Shown: piece after piece, positions 12,582-25,239 of the stretch | Numbering within the stretch: position 1 is the stretch's first letter | How the letters are laid out: the number at the start of each line of letters is the position of its first letter | The notes under the pieces: model-generated | Told to the model about the DNA's origin: nothing | What the model saw: the letters and a program-made list of their open reading frames with translations, nothing else | The model's database searches: none | Assembly (NCBI GenBank): GCA_031310005.1 | Contig: CM062383.1 | Span: 3,534,001-3,598,000, forward strand | Source: Dactylellina haptotyla | Taxonomy: Eukaryota; Ascomycota; Orbiliomycetes; Orbiliales; Orbiliaceae | Direction of reading: 5' to 3' | DNA length: 64,000 nucleotides | Made by a program: the position numbers and the translations under genes

Positions 12582-14262
12582 CTAATGAGAATTTTCCCAG
12601 CCGCCTGGACCGACAGCGTGACCCTCTCCCGTTCAAGATCTGGGAGACTAAGTAGGGCTTTCCATTTGTAGCTAGCGTATATGCTTATCCCGTCTTATTA
12701 TTGGTCCGAACCTTTCTTCTTTGAGGCGTCTTCCTGACCCACCCCAAAAATAAACCTCTCAGATCTTGATCGGACCAGAAGCACTTCGATCTCGCAATCT
12801 CATTGCCCAATCACAGACGTTTCGGCGGCCACTAGGATGCAGATTACCTGCTTGGCCCTCGTTACTTGGTACGATACGCGATTTCGGCTGGAATCTAGCA
12901 GATGTCATGCTAAGCTCGCCTCGAAAGAAAGAAATTTCATAACACCTAATTTCTTCCCTTGTCCTCTATCTTTCCTCGGATCGTGCATTGATATCGGGTA
13001 TCACTGAACTGGCTCGGGCAAACACTCCGCTAGAAGCTGTGTCTAACACTTGGGAGCTAGACTTCGGAGACTGCCACCTGATATCTATATTTGCGAGCCG
13101 CGCTTTGACGCCGGGCCTCGAAGACTGATTGTTCTTTTGTTGAACAACCGGGAAGAGTATCACCCATGGGAACTTGATTTCATCCTACGTTCGACATTTG
13201 TGTTGATATCGACCTGCCCGAACACACCCCACCTTCGATCGTGAGAGCTAGGGTGAACGGTTGAGGGAAAAGGGACATGCTGGCCGGTGTGCAACTTTTC
13301 CAATCGAAATTGTATCAAACAGACGGGGTATCCCACTGGAAGATTTAAAACTTAAACTACATGTAGAATGAGATACACTGTTTTATTTATCCCCTCGCGA
13401 GACCTCGAGGCCTCCCTTGCCATCATGGGATTCTAATTCCTTGGTCGGATTGCGCTGCCGGGTGAGAACCAGTAAAGCAACGGAGGAGGGAATGTTCTTG
13501 ATCATTTAGCCAGAATCCAGATCTGTAGTTTTAGCGGAAATCTGACCCTGCGGCAGTGAAACGTCTGGCTTTACAGATATCCGCTTGGGTAGTAACATGC
13601 TCGATCACATTCAAAATTATCGAAGCTACCTGCCAGGCAGCTCCACTCTGCAACTTGGCAATAAGTTCCTGAGCACTATCTGGACACTTGTACCCAGGGA
13701 ACTGCAGATGGGTGCTTCAATCAAAAAGCAATGCAGAGGCATGAGATATCCCATTGAGGAAGGGATCATCACATCCTCAAGTCCGCTAGCGTACCCGACT
13801 TTCGCCGATTGGGGTTTGGAAAAGAAGGGCGAGTTCTCCAGATTGCGAACGCCTTCCTGAAAAACCAGATAGCGGGTCCATTTTTCCTCGTTGAAGCGGC
13901 CGCTGACCAACCGACCAAGACATTCGCATCAACGTTGTGGCACACAGATTATTTTGCTGGCAAGCGAGAGAAAGATATCGCCCCACTTGGCACGCAGAAT
14001 CATATGTAGCGACTAGGATAGGTCGACGTAGTCATTGTCCATGACATCGTCTAGTGCGTCGCTGGCTTGGGTCTTGATGCATTTGGAGTTCTCATCACGA
14101 GCCTATGATTTGTCAGTCTCGATTTCAGAATTCGCCGAGCCGCTTTCCTCGAGCATGTTGGAGTTTTACGTTTCCTTCAATGCTGCAGAATGCAGACAAC
14201 GATCCACATCTACTCTGCGGCGGCCTGCGCGGTCCAGGGGGCTTTCGGCTGCCACCAAGCCC

Positions 14263-14903
14263 TCATGTAGGTGCATAATGTACCAGTCTTTGTTTACCCT
14301 GTGGCACACCAGGCTGCATGCCTCGAGCACCTGTGCGTTGTGCGGCCGTATTGGCCGTTCCTTTTGAGATATGATTGTCGGTTGAATTAATCAGTAAATC
14401 TTTGATCGTCGGAATTAAATAGGACCCAAGAACCTGGCCACCTCTAATGGGGGAGTAGACCGCACGTATTGGTCCTCTCACTCCAGTATCCCGATAAAAG
14501 ATGTATACGAAGCTTCACCAACCATTCGAAGCATTTCCACCATCACATCACAATCTGTAACATGTAGGTGCGTTGTAAAGATATCACGCAGCACATTTAA
14601 TTCTTTAGCGAACGCCTCCTCGGGGCCACAGGGTTCATGCTCTAGACCCTTTGCCAAAGGCAAAAAACTGTATTTTTTGGCTTTTGGCTTGCCTGGCAAG
14701 TGCGGATACATTGCAAAATTCTCGAGATGAATCAAATCATATTTCATTTCTCCCCTCCATTTTAAATCATGTTCGAACCGAGACTGCATGATGCAGAACG
14801 CCTGCATTTCACGAAGAGAAAGCAGGAGGGAAAACAAAAATATGGCACTTTCTTCCCGTTTCGCAAGGATAGAAACGGAATAAAGAATCAACCACGATCT
14901 CAA
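14263..14903 (-). pseudogene. Unrecognised coding-like relic in two consecutive frames
   Basis: Two minus-strand open segments follow each other in different frames: 14478-14903 (141 codons) and then 14263-14481 (72 codons), meeting at 14478-14481. The first contains KYDLIHLENFAMYPHLPGKP and a helix-like HLHVTDCDVMVEMLRMVGEA. The second continues with RAVYSPIRGGQVLGSYLIP. Composition is more protein-like than that of the surroundings. It is probably a broken gene, or possibly part of an unrecognised mobile element. No domain could be named, so the function is unknown. Confidence 0.3.
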
Positions 14904-17900
14904 GCCCCCCTGCTCGATCGGGGCCCTGCCGGGTACTAGACTCGGAAGCTCTTGAATCGAGTAAACACACCAAATTCATTCTTTGCAGGAGGCTGGTGAC
15001 CCTTCTTGGACAAGTGTATCTTCGTACGATGGATTGGGATATCTAAGAACCGTTTAATCTCGATCATGTGGAGCTTAATTGTTGTAATGATGGCCTCTTC
15101 ATTTGGGGAACTAGGTGCGTAGAATTATTTCTTTGGTCATACAAGGTAATCGAACATCGAGAGGAGAAGGGAAAGTGAGCCAGAGAGTGCTGTATCCAGC
15201 AGAAGTTTACTCCCCTTTGTGGGAGCAATTTGCTACCCAAATCGTGCGCCATTTGCCCCAATGGCATCGGGATTCCCGACCCCAATCCCTTTCTCAGGTG
15301 CGCATACATTCTATTTACTTACACCGCCTAGATGGCCCAACAAGCTTCATAATTATTCCTGGGTAGCATACAAATTAATGGATATCCGGCAATAAACGGC
15401 AAGGCGTCCGTAGTCATATGTATCTGGCGAATTCCGTGGGCATACAGCCATGGAATCAATCCATCAGCCGGGGTCTGGACCTCAAAAGCGTGGTAACATA
15501 CATCCACAAATGCAAGATGGATGATGAAGCAAGTTGCAGTGTCAAGCTCCAGCACGAGAAAGCAATAGCGGGCTAGCCCTATCCGAGGATTCTCTCGTCC
15601 AGCGAGAAAACAACGGATCATGAAACTACCTAGGAGATTGCAGCATGCATGCTTGCAAAGCGGTTCGGGCTGTTCGACTGGCTAGTCTAAGATAACTAGT
15701 TTTCATCCGCGATGGGTTACATAATAGGATTTCTGTAAATTGGAAAGTATCTCGAACGTGGAGAGTTTATTCCAACTTGCAAGATTTCACAGATGTGCCC
15801 TGCAGGTGACATAGGGATCCGGTATCCTCCTTTGTCTAACCCACAATTGCCTGGAAGCCTATAGCCTGGGACAATTACGACGATGGTCGAGCGATTTTTG
15901 CCTAATTAAAAGCTCCGATCAAATATGTTCGCCGTCCCATCCAGCGATCGGACTTTGTCTTCAATCTGGAGCTTCTTTATATCAACATACACTAGCTTTT
16001 CAAACTAGCAGCTTTCTGAAACTCACGGAAATCGATGCTTGGCGTCCTGATTCATATTGAAGGTACATGTTTGAGTCAACAAGATGCATCGATGTCCAAA
16101 CTTTTTCGTGGTTCGAATGCTCAACTGGCTATTAGAGAACATAGGCCGGCAATTGTAAACAATGTGGGGTCCTCCCTCATGCCTCAGCAAACTCTTAAAA
16201 CTCTTTATCGCCAGCTTTAGAGAATCAACTAGTCATGGCCTGCATGGCAGGTTCTAACTTCTTAACTCCGAACACAACAACATATTAAGGCCAGGAGGCA
16301 TGAAATCCGGGTTCCAAGAATCCAGATGCTTACGATGCGATGCAGATTTACTTCTAAGAAGTTTTTTGGTGATGTGATAACCATAGCGTCGATCCAACTA
16401 TCCAGATCTTAGTCGCCAACCCAGCTGTCAGACCATCTTATGATCTAGGAAAGCCGTCATTAGCCTGCCTGGTACAGTTACAAACTAGAAACCTTTTCAG
16501 CTTCCAAGATTGTTTTTTTGGCGCCTGTGATTTCTGTTGGCTGAGTTCACAAGACCATGATTCCGGGCATTTGCTTCGGTCCCGGGAAAGCCCTCGGTCG
16601 TCGTCTCGATAAACGCTCCCATGCGTCCTCCTGAGTCAACTACATCATTTCACATTTTGGATAAGCCTCCCTATTCGACGATATCCCTGTGGTACTGCCC
16701 AGCTCAACCGTCGATCCTTAACGTCTCCTCAGATTCCCGTTAGGGTGGAAACGAAAAACGGCACTAATACGTCCGACGGTTCAAAATCTTTCTTGGTGTC
16801 AGAGCTCTTAGGGGCGTCTGCCTACCTGTACATCGCCGGAAATGGATTTGTCGACATGCAAAAAGCATTCCTAACGACATAAACCAACCCCTTCGTAATG
16901 GATGGGGAATGCCGCAGGCAAGATGATCCCGAGGGGACGTGGGGGTATTAGACATAATGCAGAAAGCGAATCTAGATGCATCATGGGAACAACCACAGCA
17001 AGCTGAAAACCAGTGTTCCCAGACAATAACAACCTACGACTACTACCATAGCGCATAGGCAAGTATCCTTGCAGCTGAGCACATTGCCACCTTTCCCTCA
17101 AAATTCCGGACTGAGTATTTGATCTCTGTGGGGTTGTTAGTGAAGGGTCTGATCAAATATTAGAGTCTTGGTCTAGCTGCCTTTTAAGCCCGTCCTTAAC
17201 CACTATTAAATTATTCTAACGTAGCTGACGATGCTTAGCTGGACGTTTTTTACTAATAAAACAACGCTAACTAGACCGACTTTTCCACTTCCGACGAGAA
17301 ACAATGCTGGTCCTTTACCTCCTGTTTAACTTGCCGCTGTTTTCTTCAGTACGCCAGGGCTGACTGGTTACGAATTCTAAGATTCGATTGACTAACGGAA
17401 GCCCGAAGCCATACATTCCCATCTAGTCACCACGTCCATCTTCGCCTAGGCCCCTCAAACGTTCAACCCGAAAATCGGATCGATAAACCATGGCCTCTAC
17501 AGTGTCTCGAACATTCTACAAAGCTGCGTTGTGGCGTTGCAAGTGAGGTCGGACTTTGGCGTTTTCTTCCATCTCCGTGGCTTGCAGGAGGCGTTTCGAA
17601 TTCTCCACCAAGCAAAAAATTTTCTCCGAATGTCTGTGCGGGTGGAAAAGAGGCTTGCGGTTGTAATATACCGAGGGATATCGTCTTGATTCGGTATTCT
17701 GTAACAGTAGTAGCTAAATTGAGTCGTTTCAGAATATATATGCATATATGGTTGTGGACTACTGATATATTGCCGGTATCAATAACGCTCAGGCCCAACT
17801 TGATAAGATATCGATAGACACAACATTCACGTCACCAACATACCCAACATTGTTTCAAAAGTGTAAACAGCGACCGACCACAAACACCATATGCCTAGCA

Positions 17901-18221
17901 TTTAGCGTTACAATTTTTGAGCCACTCTATGTCTGTAACCATCTTACATGGCAAATCTACTTGCGCGAGTATTGGTCAATCTACTCCGCTCTCATCTTAT
18001 TTCGCTGGGAGCATTTTCGACATAGAATTCTCACAGAAACACGAAATGTGTTGCGCTTGTCGTTGTTGTGTAAACTCAAAAATTGATCAACAACGTGCGA
18101 GTAAAGCTTAGCTCTCTCTCAAAAAAACGTAGTAAACCACATCCACGAGACTATCGCGATTGATAGGTAATCGAAACACACGTCTTCCCTTTAGAACTGG
18201 AGAAAGACACACATTAGGTGT

Positions 18222-19734
18222 ATGCCAGCCGGATCTATTCTCCAGACGGCTGCGAGATGCGTATTGCCACCTTCCAAAGCCTTATGCAGTCTTCGAGGTC
18301 TAGGTTTCTGGCGTCCGCCACAAATAGGTAGAGGCAAACGATATTTCACGGTCCTGGGAATTGAATCGTCCTGGTACGTCTAAGGGGCTCGCATTTCTTG
18401 TTTCCGTTATCTGTATAGCGACTGACTGTGCCTTCATCGTCACGAAGTGATGATTCTTCTGTGGCAATACTCTCTATACCAGAAACTGGTATGCCAACCC
18501 TTCCGTTTCATGGTAAAGTGACGGCAGACACGACGAAATTTCTGGGGATAAACCCGATAACGGCCTTTCAATCCCACAGACGTAGTTTATCCCCTCTCAT
18601 ACAGTCCGCACTGCCGCACTTACCCAATGGGCGTAGACCCGACATTGTGGCGGTTACTCGGGGCCCGGGCATGATATCGTCTCTCGACGTTGGACTACAG
18701 ACCGCGAAAGGCCTCGCACTGGCCTGGGGCGTTCCTCTCGTCGGAGTCAATCATATGCAGGCACATGCTTTGACCGTTCGGCTATGCAAAGCTTTGGAAG
18801 GTAAAGGGTTAGATAATCCGAAATACCCTTTCCTTAGCCTACTTGTTAGCGGTGGGCATACAATGGTCGTTGTGAGCCGCAGTCTAACCGACCACGAAGT
18901 TCTTGCTGAGACCATAGATACAGCAGTCGGTGATTGCTTGGACAAGGCTGCTAGAGTTATCGTACCTGAGGATATCGTAAAATCTAAGAAAGACACGAAC
19001 TATGGCAAGATGCTTGAAGAATTCGCATTTCCGAATGGCCATCTACCTCACTATGAGGTATCCAAAAGGGACATTATTGGTGACCAACTTGAAGCAAAGT
19101 ACGGGTGGAGATTGCCCATATCCCTCGGTGGTGCTAAGAAAGACAATCACCGGGGCTTGATGAAATTTAGTTTCTCAGGTTTACGGAGTAGCGTTGACCG
19201 GCTAGTTGATGCAAAAACTTCAATCAAAGGAGACATATGGTCTGGCATTGAAGAACGGAGAACACTCGCTCAAGAATTAATGAGACGTGCTTGGGAACAT
19301 CTCGCTTCTCGAGTCATCATGAGTCTTGAAAATACACGACGTGAAGACATTAACATTGAGGCTTTGGTGGCAAGCGGCGGCGTTGCTTCAAATAGATTTC
19401 TTAGACAAGTGTAAGATTACCCACCACTCTATACAAAAGGTACATATACTAATGGCTTTATGATAGGCTTCGCAAACAGCTCGACGTCCACGGTTATGAG
19501 ACCCTGGAACTAGCTTTTCCGCCGATAGAGTTTTGCACTGACAATGCTGCAATGATCGCATGGACGGGTTATGAAATGTACGAAGCGGGATTTGAAAGCA
19601 CTATGGACATTACTCCCTTCAGGAAGTGGAGCTTGCAGCCTCTCGACGATATCCCCGAAGCAGAGAGAGACTGGGAGGAAAATGCCTTTGGTATCTTGGG
19701 TGTAAGCGGCTGGAAGAGACGAGGCAATTATTGA
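18222..19734 (+). CDS. QRI7: Mitochondrial tRNA N6-threonylcarbamoyladenosine transferase (TsaD/Kae1 family, Qri7)
   Basis: Three exons (18222-18373, 18448-19410, 19467-19734) encode 460 residues. The enzyme transfers threonylcarbamoyl from TC-AMP to A37 of ANN-reading tRNAs, making t6A. Splicing the first intron rebuilds the family signature as IESSCDDSSVAIL at residues 48-60; the Cys codon is split by the intron. Other TsaD marks follow in order: NHMQAH, with the two metal-binding His, near 151-156; SGGHTM; AVGDCLDKAAR; FSFSGLRSSV; LVASGGVASNRFLR near 356; and CTDNAAMIAW near 395. The first ~40 residues are rich in Arg, Ser and Ala without acidic residues, a typical mitochondrial presequence, which separates Qri7 from cytosolic Kae1. 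Branch sites CTGAC (intron 1) and ACTAAT (intron 2) support the model. All key motifs are intact, although the gene sits alone in a gene-poor region. Confidence 0.95.
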
Positions 19735-20693
19735 CCCAAATCGCACAACCTATTACGTTAGATTATAGAATAAACCGATAGGATACCCCACTTGTATTAT
19801 TTTTCACTATCTCTCACTTAACTGAATCGTATAAAATCGGCTGCTGTGAGCTGGAGAGCCTCGGGTTTATTCTGAACTCCCCCTAGGGCCCTGCGCGGAT
19901 GTTCGAGGCCATTCGCAGCGACACCGCGGGAACTATCGTCGAGTGACTTACTAATTATACAACATATACAAATACTTCCTCGTTTAAACTCTAAAACAAG
20001 CAAAGGTGGCTTGTCTTGCACTTTTTCTCCTTCGGCTCTTTTCTGGCGCAATTAATATCGTCTAGGCGGTCAACACGATGCGCGATGACTCTCGCGACGT
20101 TATGAATTTGTTGTTTCTGTTGGATTGCCTTGTTGCTATTTTCGGTGCCAAGGCGTTCGGTTCGGTGAACAAGGGTGTTGTGTTTCTTGAGGCGCTTTCA
20201 CCCGGATCTGTACGTCTCGCCCTTATGAAACGGCTTCTACCATTGCCCCGGATTCTCGAGAGCCTGAAAAACCTGGGAAGCTATGTTTTATTGGCGGCTT
20301 GAAGGTCGGAAGGGGTACGATAGACAGGATACGGTTATATTATTATGGGGATATCAATAAAAGTGCACCGACAATATCACGGGCGCGTTAAGGGCGGCAG
20401 AGTCGCAAAATAGAACTCTGGCGAGCTATTGGCCGGATTGGGCTTCAAAATAGAGATCAACAATAGTATATTAGATAGAGAGCCCCTCAATACCAACTCT
20501 ATGCAATGCTATCTTTCTACGCGTAATTCTTTTCTCCATATCCTTTTACCCCCTTCTCCTACGGCCCGGCGCCTTCACTTGTCTTCCTTCCTTCCTTTCA
20601 TTCAAGATATTCGCGATATCTGTGCACATTTAAAAGCCTTACAACACGCACGTTGATTACGCGCACGATAATTATTGAATCTATTGGACACCC
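19735..20693. other. Intergenic, downstream of QRI7
   Basis: No supported gene. A plus-strand frame at 20078-20302 starts with ATG and encodes 74 residues rich in Leu (for example MNLLFLLDCLVAIF), but it has no recognised family. The stretch 19828-20060 is GC-rich and ends in an A/T-rich patch. The most likely content is the QRI7 3' end plus non-coding DNA. Confidence 0.45.
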
Positions 20694-22550
20694 GTGTTTC
20701 CTGAACTCGCCGCGAACAGAGCCATTGAAATGAAATCATTCGCCATTACCATCAAAATTAAGGAAGCATTCGGTCGGAAGTTCAAGAGACGCGGCTCGAG
20801 TGTCTCTGAAAGTGATGCGCTCAAAGCCACAATTTCCTGGCGTAAGTTTTTTGATAGAGTAATTCTTGTCATGTAAATTACATCAACTAATTGGATTGAA
20901 CCCGTACATAGCCGTTGGAAGAGGGGACGATACCTCAGCCTACGACTCGCACGTCTCACGCGGACTCGGATTTATCAGGGACCCTTCTTACGGAGACAGC
21001 TTTTCGACCGGTTTCTCCCCTGTACGATATTCGACAAATTCGTTCTGGTCAATCAGCAGCAAGCCCTAATTCACAGCTAGCCTCCCGTACGCCGGATAAA
21101 CGTGATTTCAGACGCAAAGGGTTCTGGAAACCCTTTATAACTCGATTGCCCTACATATATGTTCTTAATTCCTTTAATTTATCATTCATAATCGGAAAAG
21201 AAATCCTCTACTATTATAATATAATTATAATAGTCAATTTAACGGCCTTATTTTATGAAAGACATTAATGATATTTCATTAATTCAGCTTTCGCGATACA
21301 GTATCTACCAACACCGATCGCTGTTTCGTACAGGATCTGCTGGTCAATAGTGGACCTGGAGTCCAAGATACTCGAGCCGTTTTATGATTTATCAAAGCCT
21401 AGAGGTACAAATTCTGGTACCCTTTTTCTGTTTCTTTGGAATACCAGTACCAGTTTCCACTTCTCGTTCCATTCAGAGCGGGTTTCAACAAACATTGGAC
21501 AATCTTCCTATCTTCGACTATCTTGCTTACGACGACTCTCCAATTATACCATTGAACCTTTGGCTTTGGAACCCGGAGAACTATAGTTCTGAGATTGTAT
21601 TGCAGAGATCTTTAGACCCCTTCGCAGCGGCTCGAGCTAGCATCTCTGAGAATGTGCCACTGCCTCTTTGGTCTACATAGAAGGCTGTGTTTCTCCCAAT
21701 TCAACCAAATATCCCGCAAGATAGGAGGAGCTTCGCCTTCACAGAGCTCCCACATTGGGATTCCAAGGGAGTCTAGATTGCCGACCGATAGTCAACGGAA
21801 CGAATGGAGAGAGCATCTTCTTCAACAAGAACGGTACGACAACTGCGTTCTTCTCTGTTCCTAACATCTATGGGGAAAAGGCTTCCAACGTTATGCCTTG
21901 CGGCATGTTATTTGGATACAAGCCTCCGGCATTGTCGATCACATCGCCACATTTTTTCATAGTGCAACCTTTGGGAGGTGGCCTTTTCCTATTCTAAAAA
22001 AATACAGGCGAACTCTTTGAAGACAACTCAAACCTTGATCACGATAAGATCACGCTTGACTTCAGAAAGAGGGAAACGTGGGAGGTGTTTAAAGATTGGA
22101 CTGGAAAATAGAACCTTTGCTTGAAGATTCTGCCTGTTTCGTGATCTGAACGCTGGTATGTGCGAACAAGAACGGAGTATACGATATCCGAAGAGCCAAA
22201 AACCACTGCTGGTTTGTCAACCAAGAGTCATGGCAGCCAATTTCTCGGTTGAAGTAGACCGGCTGGGAAATATCCAAGACTATCATCAAACCGGCGAGTT
22301 ATTCGACATTGCCAGATGTCTTGAACCGACCACCTCGGAAGCAGAGTTTCTGTCCAATATTACCTTTATTTTCCAACGATATAGGCCGAAATGGGGGTCA
22401 CAGGATTGGGCTGGCCTGTTGATGACCAGGCTTTCTGAACCAGACCTCAACTACCTAGATCCGAAAAATTTAGGGAAACTGGCTAGCGATACTTTTGGGT
22501 TATCTTTTAACATATTTGCCGCCCAAAATTTAAAAGAACTATTCCGTTAG
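20694..22550 (+). pseudogene. Coding-like tract, probably a decayed membrane-protein gene
   Basis: Several plus-strand open pieces lie end to end. 20694-20841 contains GRKFKRRGSSVSESD and is followed by a credible intron (20842-20911, GTAAGT, branch CAACTAAT, acceptor CATAG). The next piece, to about 21268, has a Ser/Thr-rich stretch and then DKRDFRRKGFWKPF and a hydrophobic run. 21384-21680 and 21755-21997 carry several Asn-glycosylation-like sites (NYS, NGT). 22158-22550 (130 codons) holds CQPRVMAANFSVEVDRLGN. A cytosolic Ser-rich head, a membrane start and a glycosylated outer part recall large fungal membrane proteins of the DUF3433 kind, but this is a weak impression. The frames do not chain cleanly, so this is either a relic or a multi-exon gene I could not resolve. 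Confidence 0.35.
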
Positions 22551-23575
22551 AATGATTCGTCGGCTCGAGGACCCATTAAAGGAATAGTGTATCGATGTAA
22601 AGAGAGTTGTCATGTCATTTCCTCTCCCAGTGATATCACTAACCATTCTCGGACTCTTGTGGGACCCTTGGCCTCGTTTACACATTCCGAAGAAAGAGGT
22701 ACCTTCGAAGGCAGCCTACTTGTTTAGCATCGTTAGTTGCATGTTGCCAAGATAGCAGTCTGCTTGGATAATGTCGCCGATATATGGGAACGGTCGACAT
22801 CTGAATGCTAAAAATACCTGGAGTAATTGGGTACACACATGGTTTTGGTTGGTACAGGGGGAAAGATGGAAAGCGGCGACTGGGGGTGGACAAAGAGCCG
22901 TTGATTGATGGTTATAATAGTATACAATCAAAAAACTTTTTTTATCAATAATATAGCGTAGAATTTAAACTTAAAACAAGCTTGGTTTGACTTATTCCTA
23001 GGATCCTGGTTACCATCAGAGCTGGAAAGATATTCCGTCCCATTAAGAAACTAATGAGTTTTCTAATCTCAAACTAGGGAAATACAGCCCCAGCGGGTGC
23101 ATGGACTTTCAACTTTGGAAGCTCGATAATAAGGATATTGACATGCTCGGGGTAGTTCGACATAGTATGTAGATACAGAAATCGATTTCGTGAATCATGA
23201 TGTAAATGATATTGATACTTGAATTTTTGTTAGCTGAAGGCTGGCCGAAGTGGGGACTCTCCATGCAATCATTTACAGAATATTTCAAGATTTTCAATTC
23301 TAAACTCCACAAGGATTTGGATGCCGAATTTCTACGCTTTCACGGGGGAAACGTCCATGATACTTGATAATGTATAGGTTAAGACGAACCAATTTCCAAT
23401 TTATGAGAAAACAACCTCTAACTCCAGATAAATGCTATTGATGCTACGGTACAGGGTATATCAAAGAAAAAGAGACATGCTATATGAATGCTAGTGGAAA
23501 CTAAGAGACAGTGCATGAAATGAAAGAAAGCTGAAATTGAACAAGGCATAGTTTACAGGATGACTATTTGTCAAC
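22551..23575. other. Intergenic between the decayed tract and the subtilase
   Basis: Nothing supportable. Short frames on both strands show no motif. The last few hundred bases before 23576 are A/T-rich and probably contain the 3' untranslated region of the minus-strand subtilase gene. Confidence 0.5.
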
Positions 23576-25027
23576 CTAGTTTGGGTTGCCAGGGAAGCCG
23601 CTGTTCAACAGAATTTGTCCGTTCTGTGGAACATTGCCTCCGGCCTTGATAGCATTACCCAAAGCCTTGGACAAAAGGAGCTTCTTCATGCCGTCTGGGT
23701 TGGTCTTCAAGTTAGGGTTCAAGACGAGAAGATCAGCAATCATTCCGCTGACAGCGGGGCAAGCCATAGAAGTACCCTGCAGGGAGGTAGTCGAGGTGGT
23801 TCCCTTGTTAAAGGTGCTGACAATGTCGACACCTGGAGCGTGGATATCAACACACTTTCCGAAGTTGGAGAAGCCAGCCCTCTGATCAGTGATATCAGTA
23901 GCACCGACACTGATGATAGGGATCTGTTGGGAGAAACCAGCTGGGGAAGTATTGCAGGCATCTTGGTTCTCGTTACCAGCAGCAACCGAGACGTGGACAC
24001 CAGCGTCAGTGGCCTTCTTGAGGGCAGTGAACATAGACTGTGGGAGACCATCACCACCAAGAGACATGCTGATGATAGAACCCTGGAAGTCATTCTGTTG
24101 CTGACGCTTTTGATGCTCGCTGATGACGAAATCAATACCTTGGACAATACCAGCGATGGAGCCAGAGCCGTTATCCTGGAGAACCTTGACACCCAAGAGG
24201 TTCACGTTCTTTGCAACACCAAAGGTTCTGGCACCAACGGTTCCAGCAGTGTGTGTTCTAAATTATCGTAAGTAAGATGTATGTTGCTAGTAATCTGAAA
24301 TGGTAACTTACCCGTGTCCCTGTGCGTCATTTTGAGTATTATCAACGCTGAAGACCATCTTGGCTCTGCCAACAAAGTCAACATGGTCAACGTTGATACC
24401 CGTATCAAGCATATAAACATCAACACCAGATCCAGATGCTTGGTCGAATCGATATTTGAAAGTCAAGTCGGTTGCTTGACGGCCTCCAGCCGTGACAGTA
24501 TCCGAGCTGGAAATACGTTGAAGATTCCATGGAGCAGTGCTCTGCTCGATGAAAACGTTGTTCTGTCTCTTCGTGAGGTCGTTCCTGGCTCTCAAGCTCT
24601 CCTTAACAAGATTTCTAGCCATGTTCTTTGGCTGAGAGGTTCCTGGCATAACCGCGGCCCTGTAGATTGTATTCTTTTCCAAGATGGCAACGTTTGGAAG
24701 GGAGAACATGCTAACACCCTCGGACTTCTTCATTGTCATGGTGAAGGCACGGATGTTAGTACCGAAGGTCTTTGTGTCGGATGAGTTGCATCCCATCTCG
24801 GCAAAGATTTCAGCCCAAGGCCTGGTCTCGTTCGCGGACATGACGACGATATATTCATTTTTTGGGTCGGTATCCTGAGCTTCGACTTCTGCAACCTTGG
24901 CGGCCTTTGGTGCATCAGGATTAAACCATCGTCGTCCTACTACTCCGTTGCGGGCTGTCGGGGCAGCGAGGGTCGCTGGGAGAGCGGAAAGGAGAAGGGA
25001 AGTAGAGATAATAGCGATAGACTTCAT
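23576..25027 (-). CDS. Secreted subtilisin-like serine protease (S8, proteinase K type)
   Basis: Two exons (24312-25027 and 23576-24257) separated by a 54-bp intron encode 465 residues. The order is a signal peptide (about 1-21, ending ATLAA), an inhibitor I9-type propeptide (about 57-125, starting NEYIVVMSANETRPWAEIF), a dibasic KR at 153-154 near the likely maturation site, and the peptidase domain. The catalytic triad is complete: Asp208 in LDTGI, His238 in GHGTHTAGT and Ser402 in GTSMACP. The oxyanion Asn334 lies in AAGNEN. The length fits fungal proteinase K and cuticle-degrading proteases, which digest extracellular protein for nutrition or during host invasion. The intron falls one base from the end of the Gly codon just after the catalytic His. 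No C-terminal anchor is present, so secretion is expected; the substrate is unknown. Confidence 0.95.
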
Positions 25028-25231
25028 CTTGAATTAGTTTGATGTGCTAATAGTCGGTCGACGACTCTTTTATGTTTCGTAAAAACAGGTGTAAAAAAAA
25101 AAGTAGCTAATATCACAACTGTCAGTTTTTGAAGAAATGTATAAGGAGCCAGCCTGCTGCTATAGGTGGTACCAGCACCGTCTGAGTTCCAAAAAGAATT
25201 CAGACGACCTGTGTCTATGAGAGCTTACCTG

Positions 25232-25239
25232 TTTATATA
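25232..25239 (-). promoter_or_regulatory. Possible TATA box of the subtilase gene
   Basis: On the minus strand the sequence reads TATATAAA about 205 bp above the subtilase start codon. A second T/A motif (CCTTTATAAAA) lies about 45 bp further up. Strongly regulated secreted-enzyme genes in fungi often have a TATA element, so either could set the start of transcription. Only the motif and the distance support this. Confidence 0.35.

Larger units (their letters stand above)
7975..18221. other. Ten-kilobase gene-poor stretch
   Basis: Between the Myb gene and QRI7 I can support no intact gene. The first few hundred bases are probably the Myb promoter and leader. Beyond that the sequence is mid-GC, with many stops in all frames. 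Three minus-strand fragments look protein-like and are listed separately (10686-10910, 12285-12581, 14263-14903). Other open pieces on the minus strand, at 13626-13910, 15328-15621 and 16764-17101, have plausible composition but no motif I recognise. Phrases resembling a tRNA B-box near 10274 and 11473 lack the rest of a tRNA. No long direct or inverted repeat was apparent by eye. Confidence 0.5.

Noticed and set aside
23615-24271. A 218-codon plus-strand frame over the subtilase
   Set aside because: It lies fully opposite the protease catalytic domain, whose triad and signal peptide prove the minus strand.
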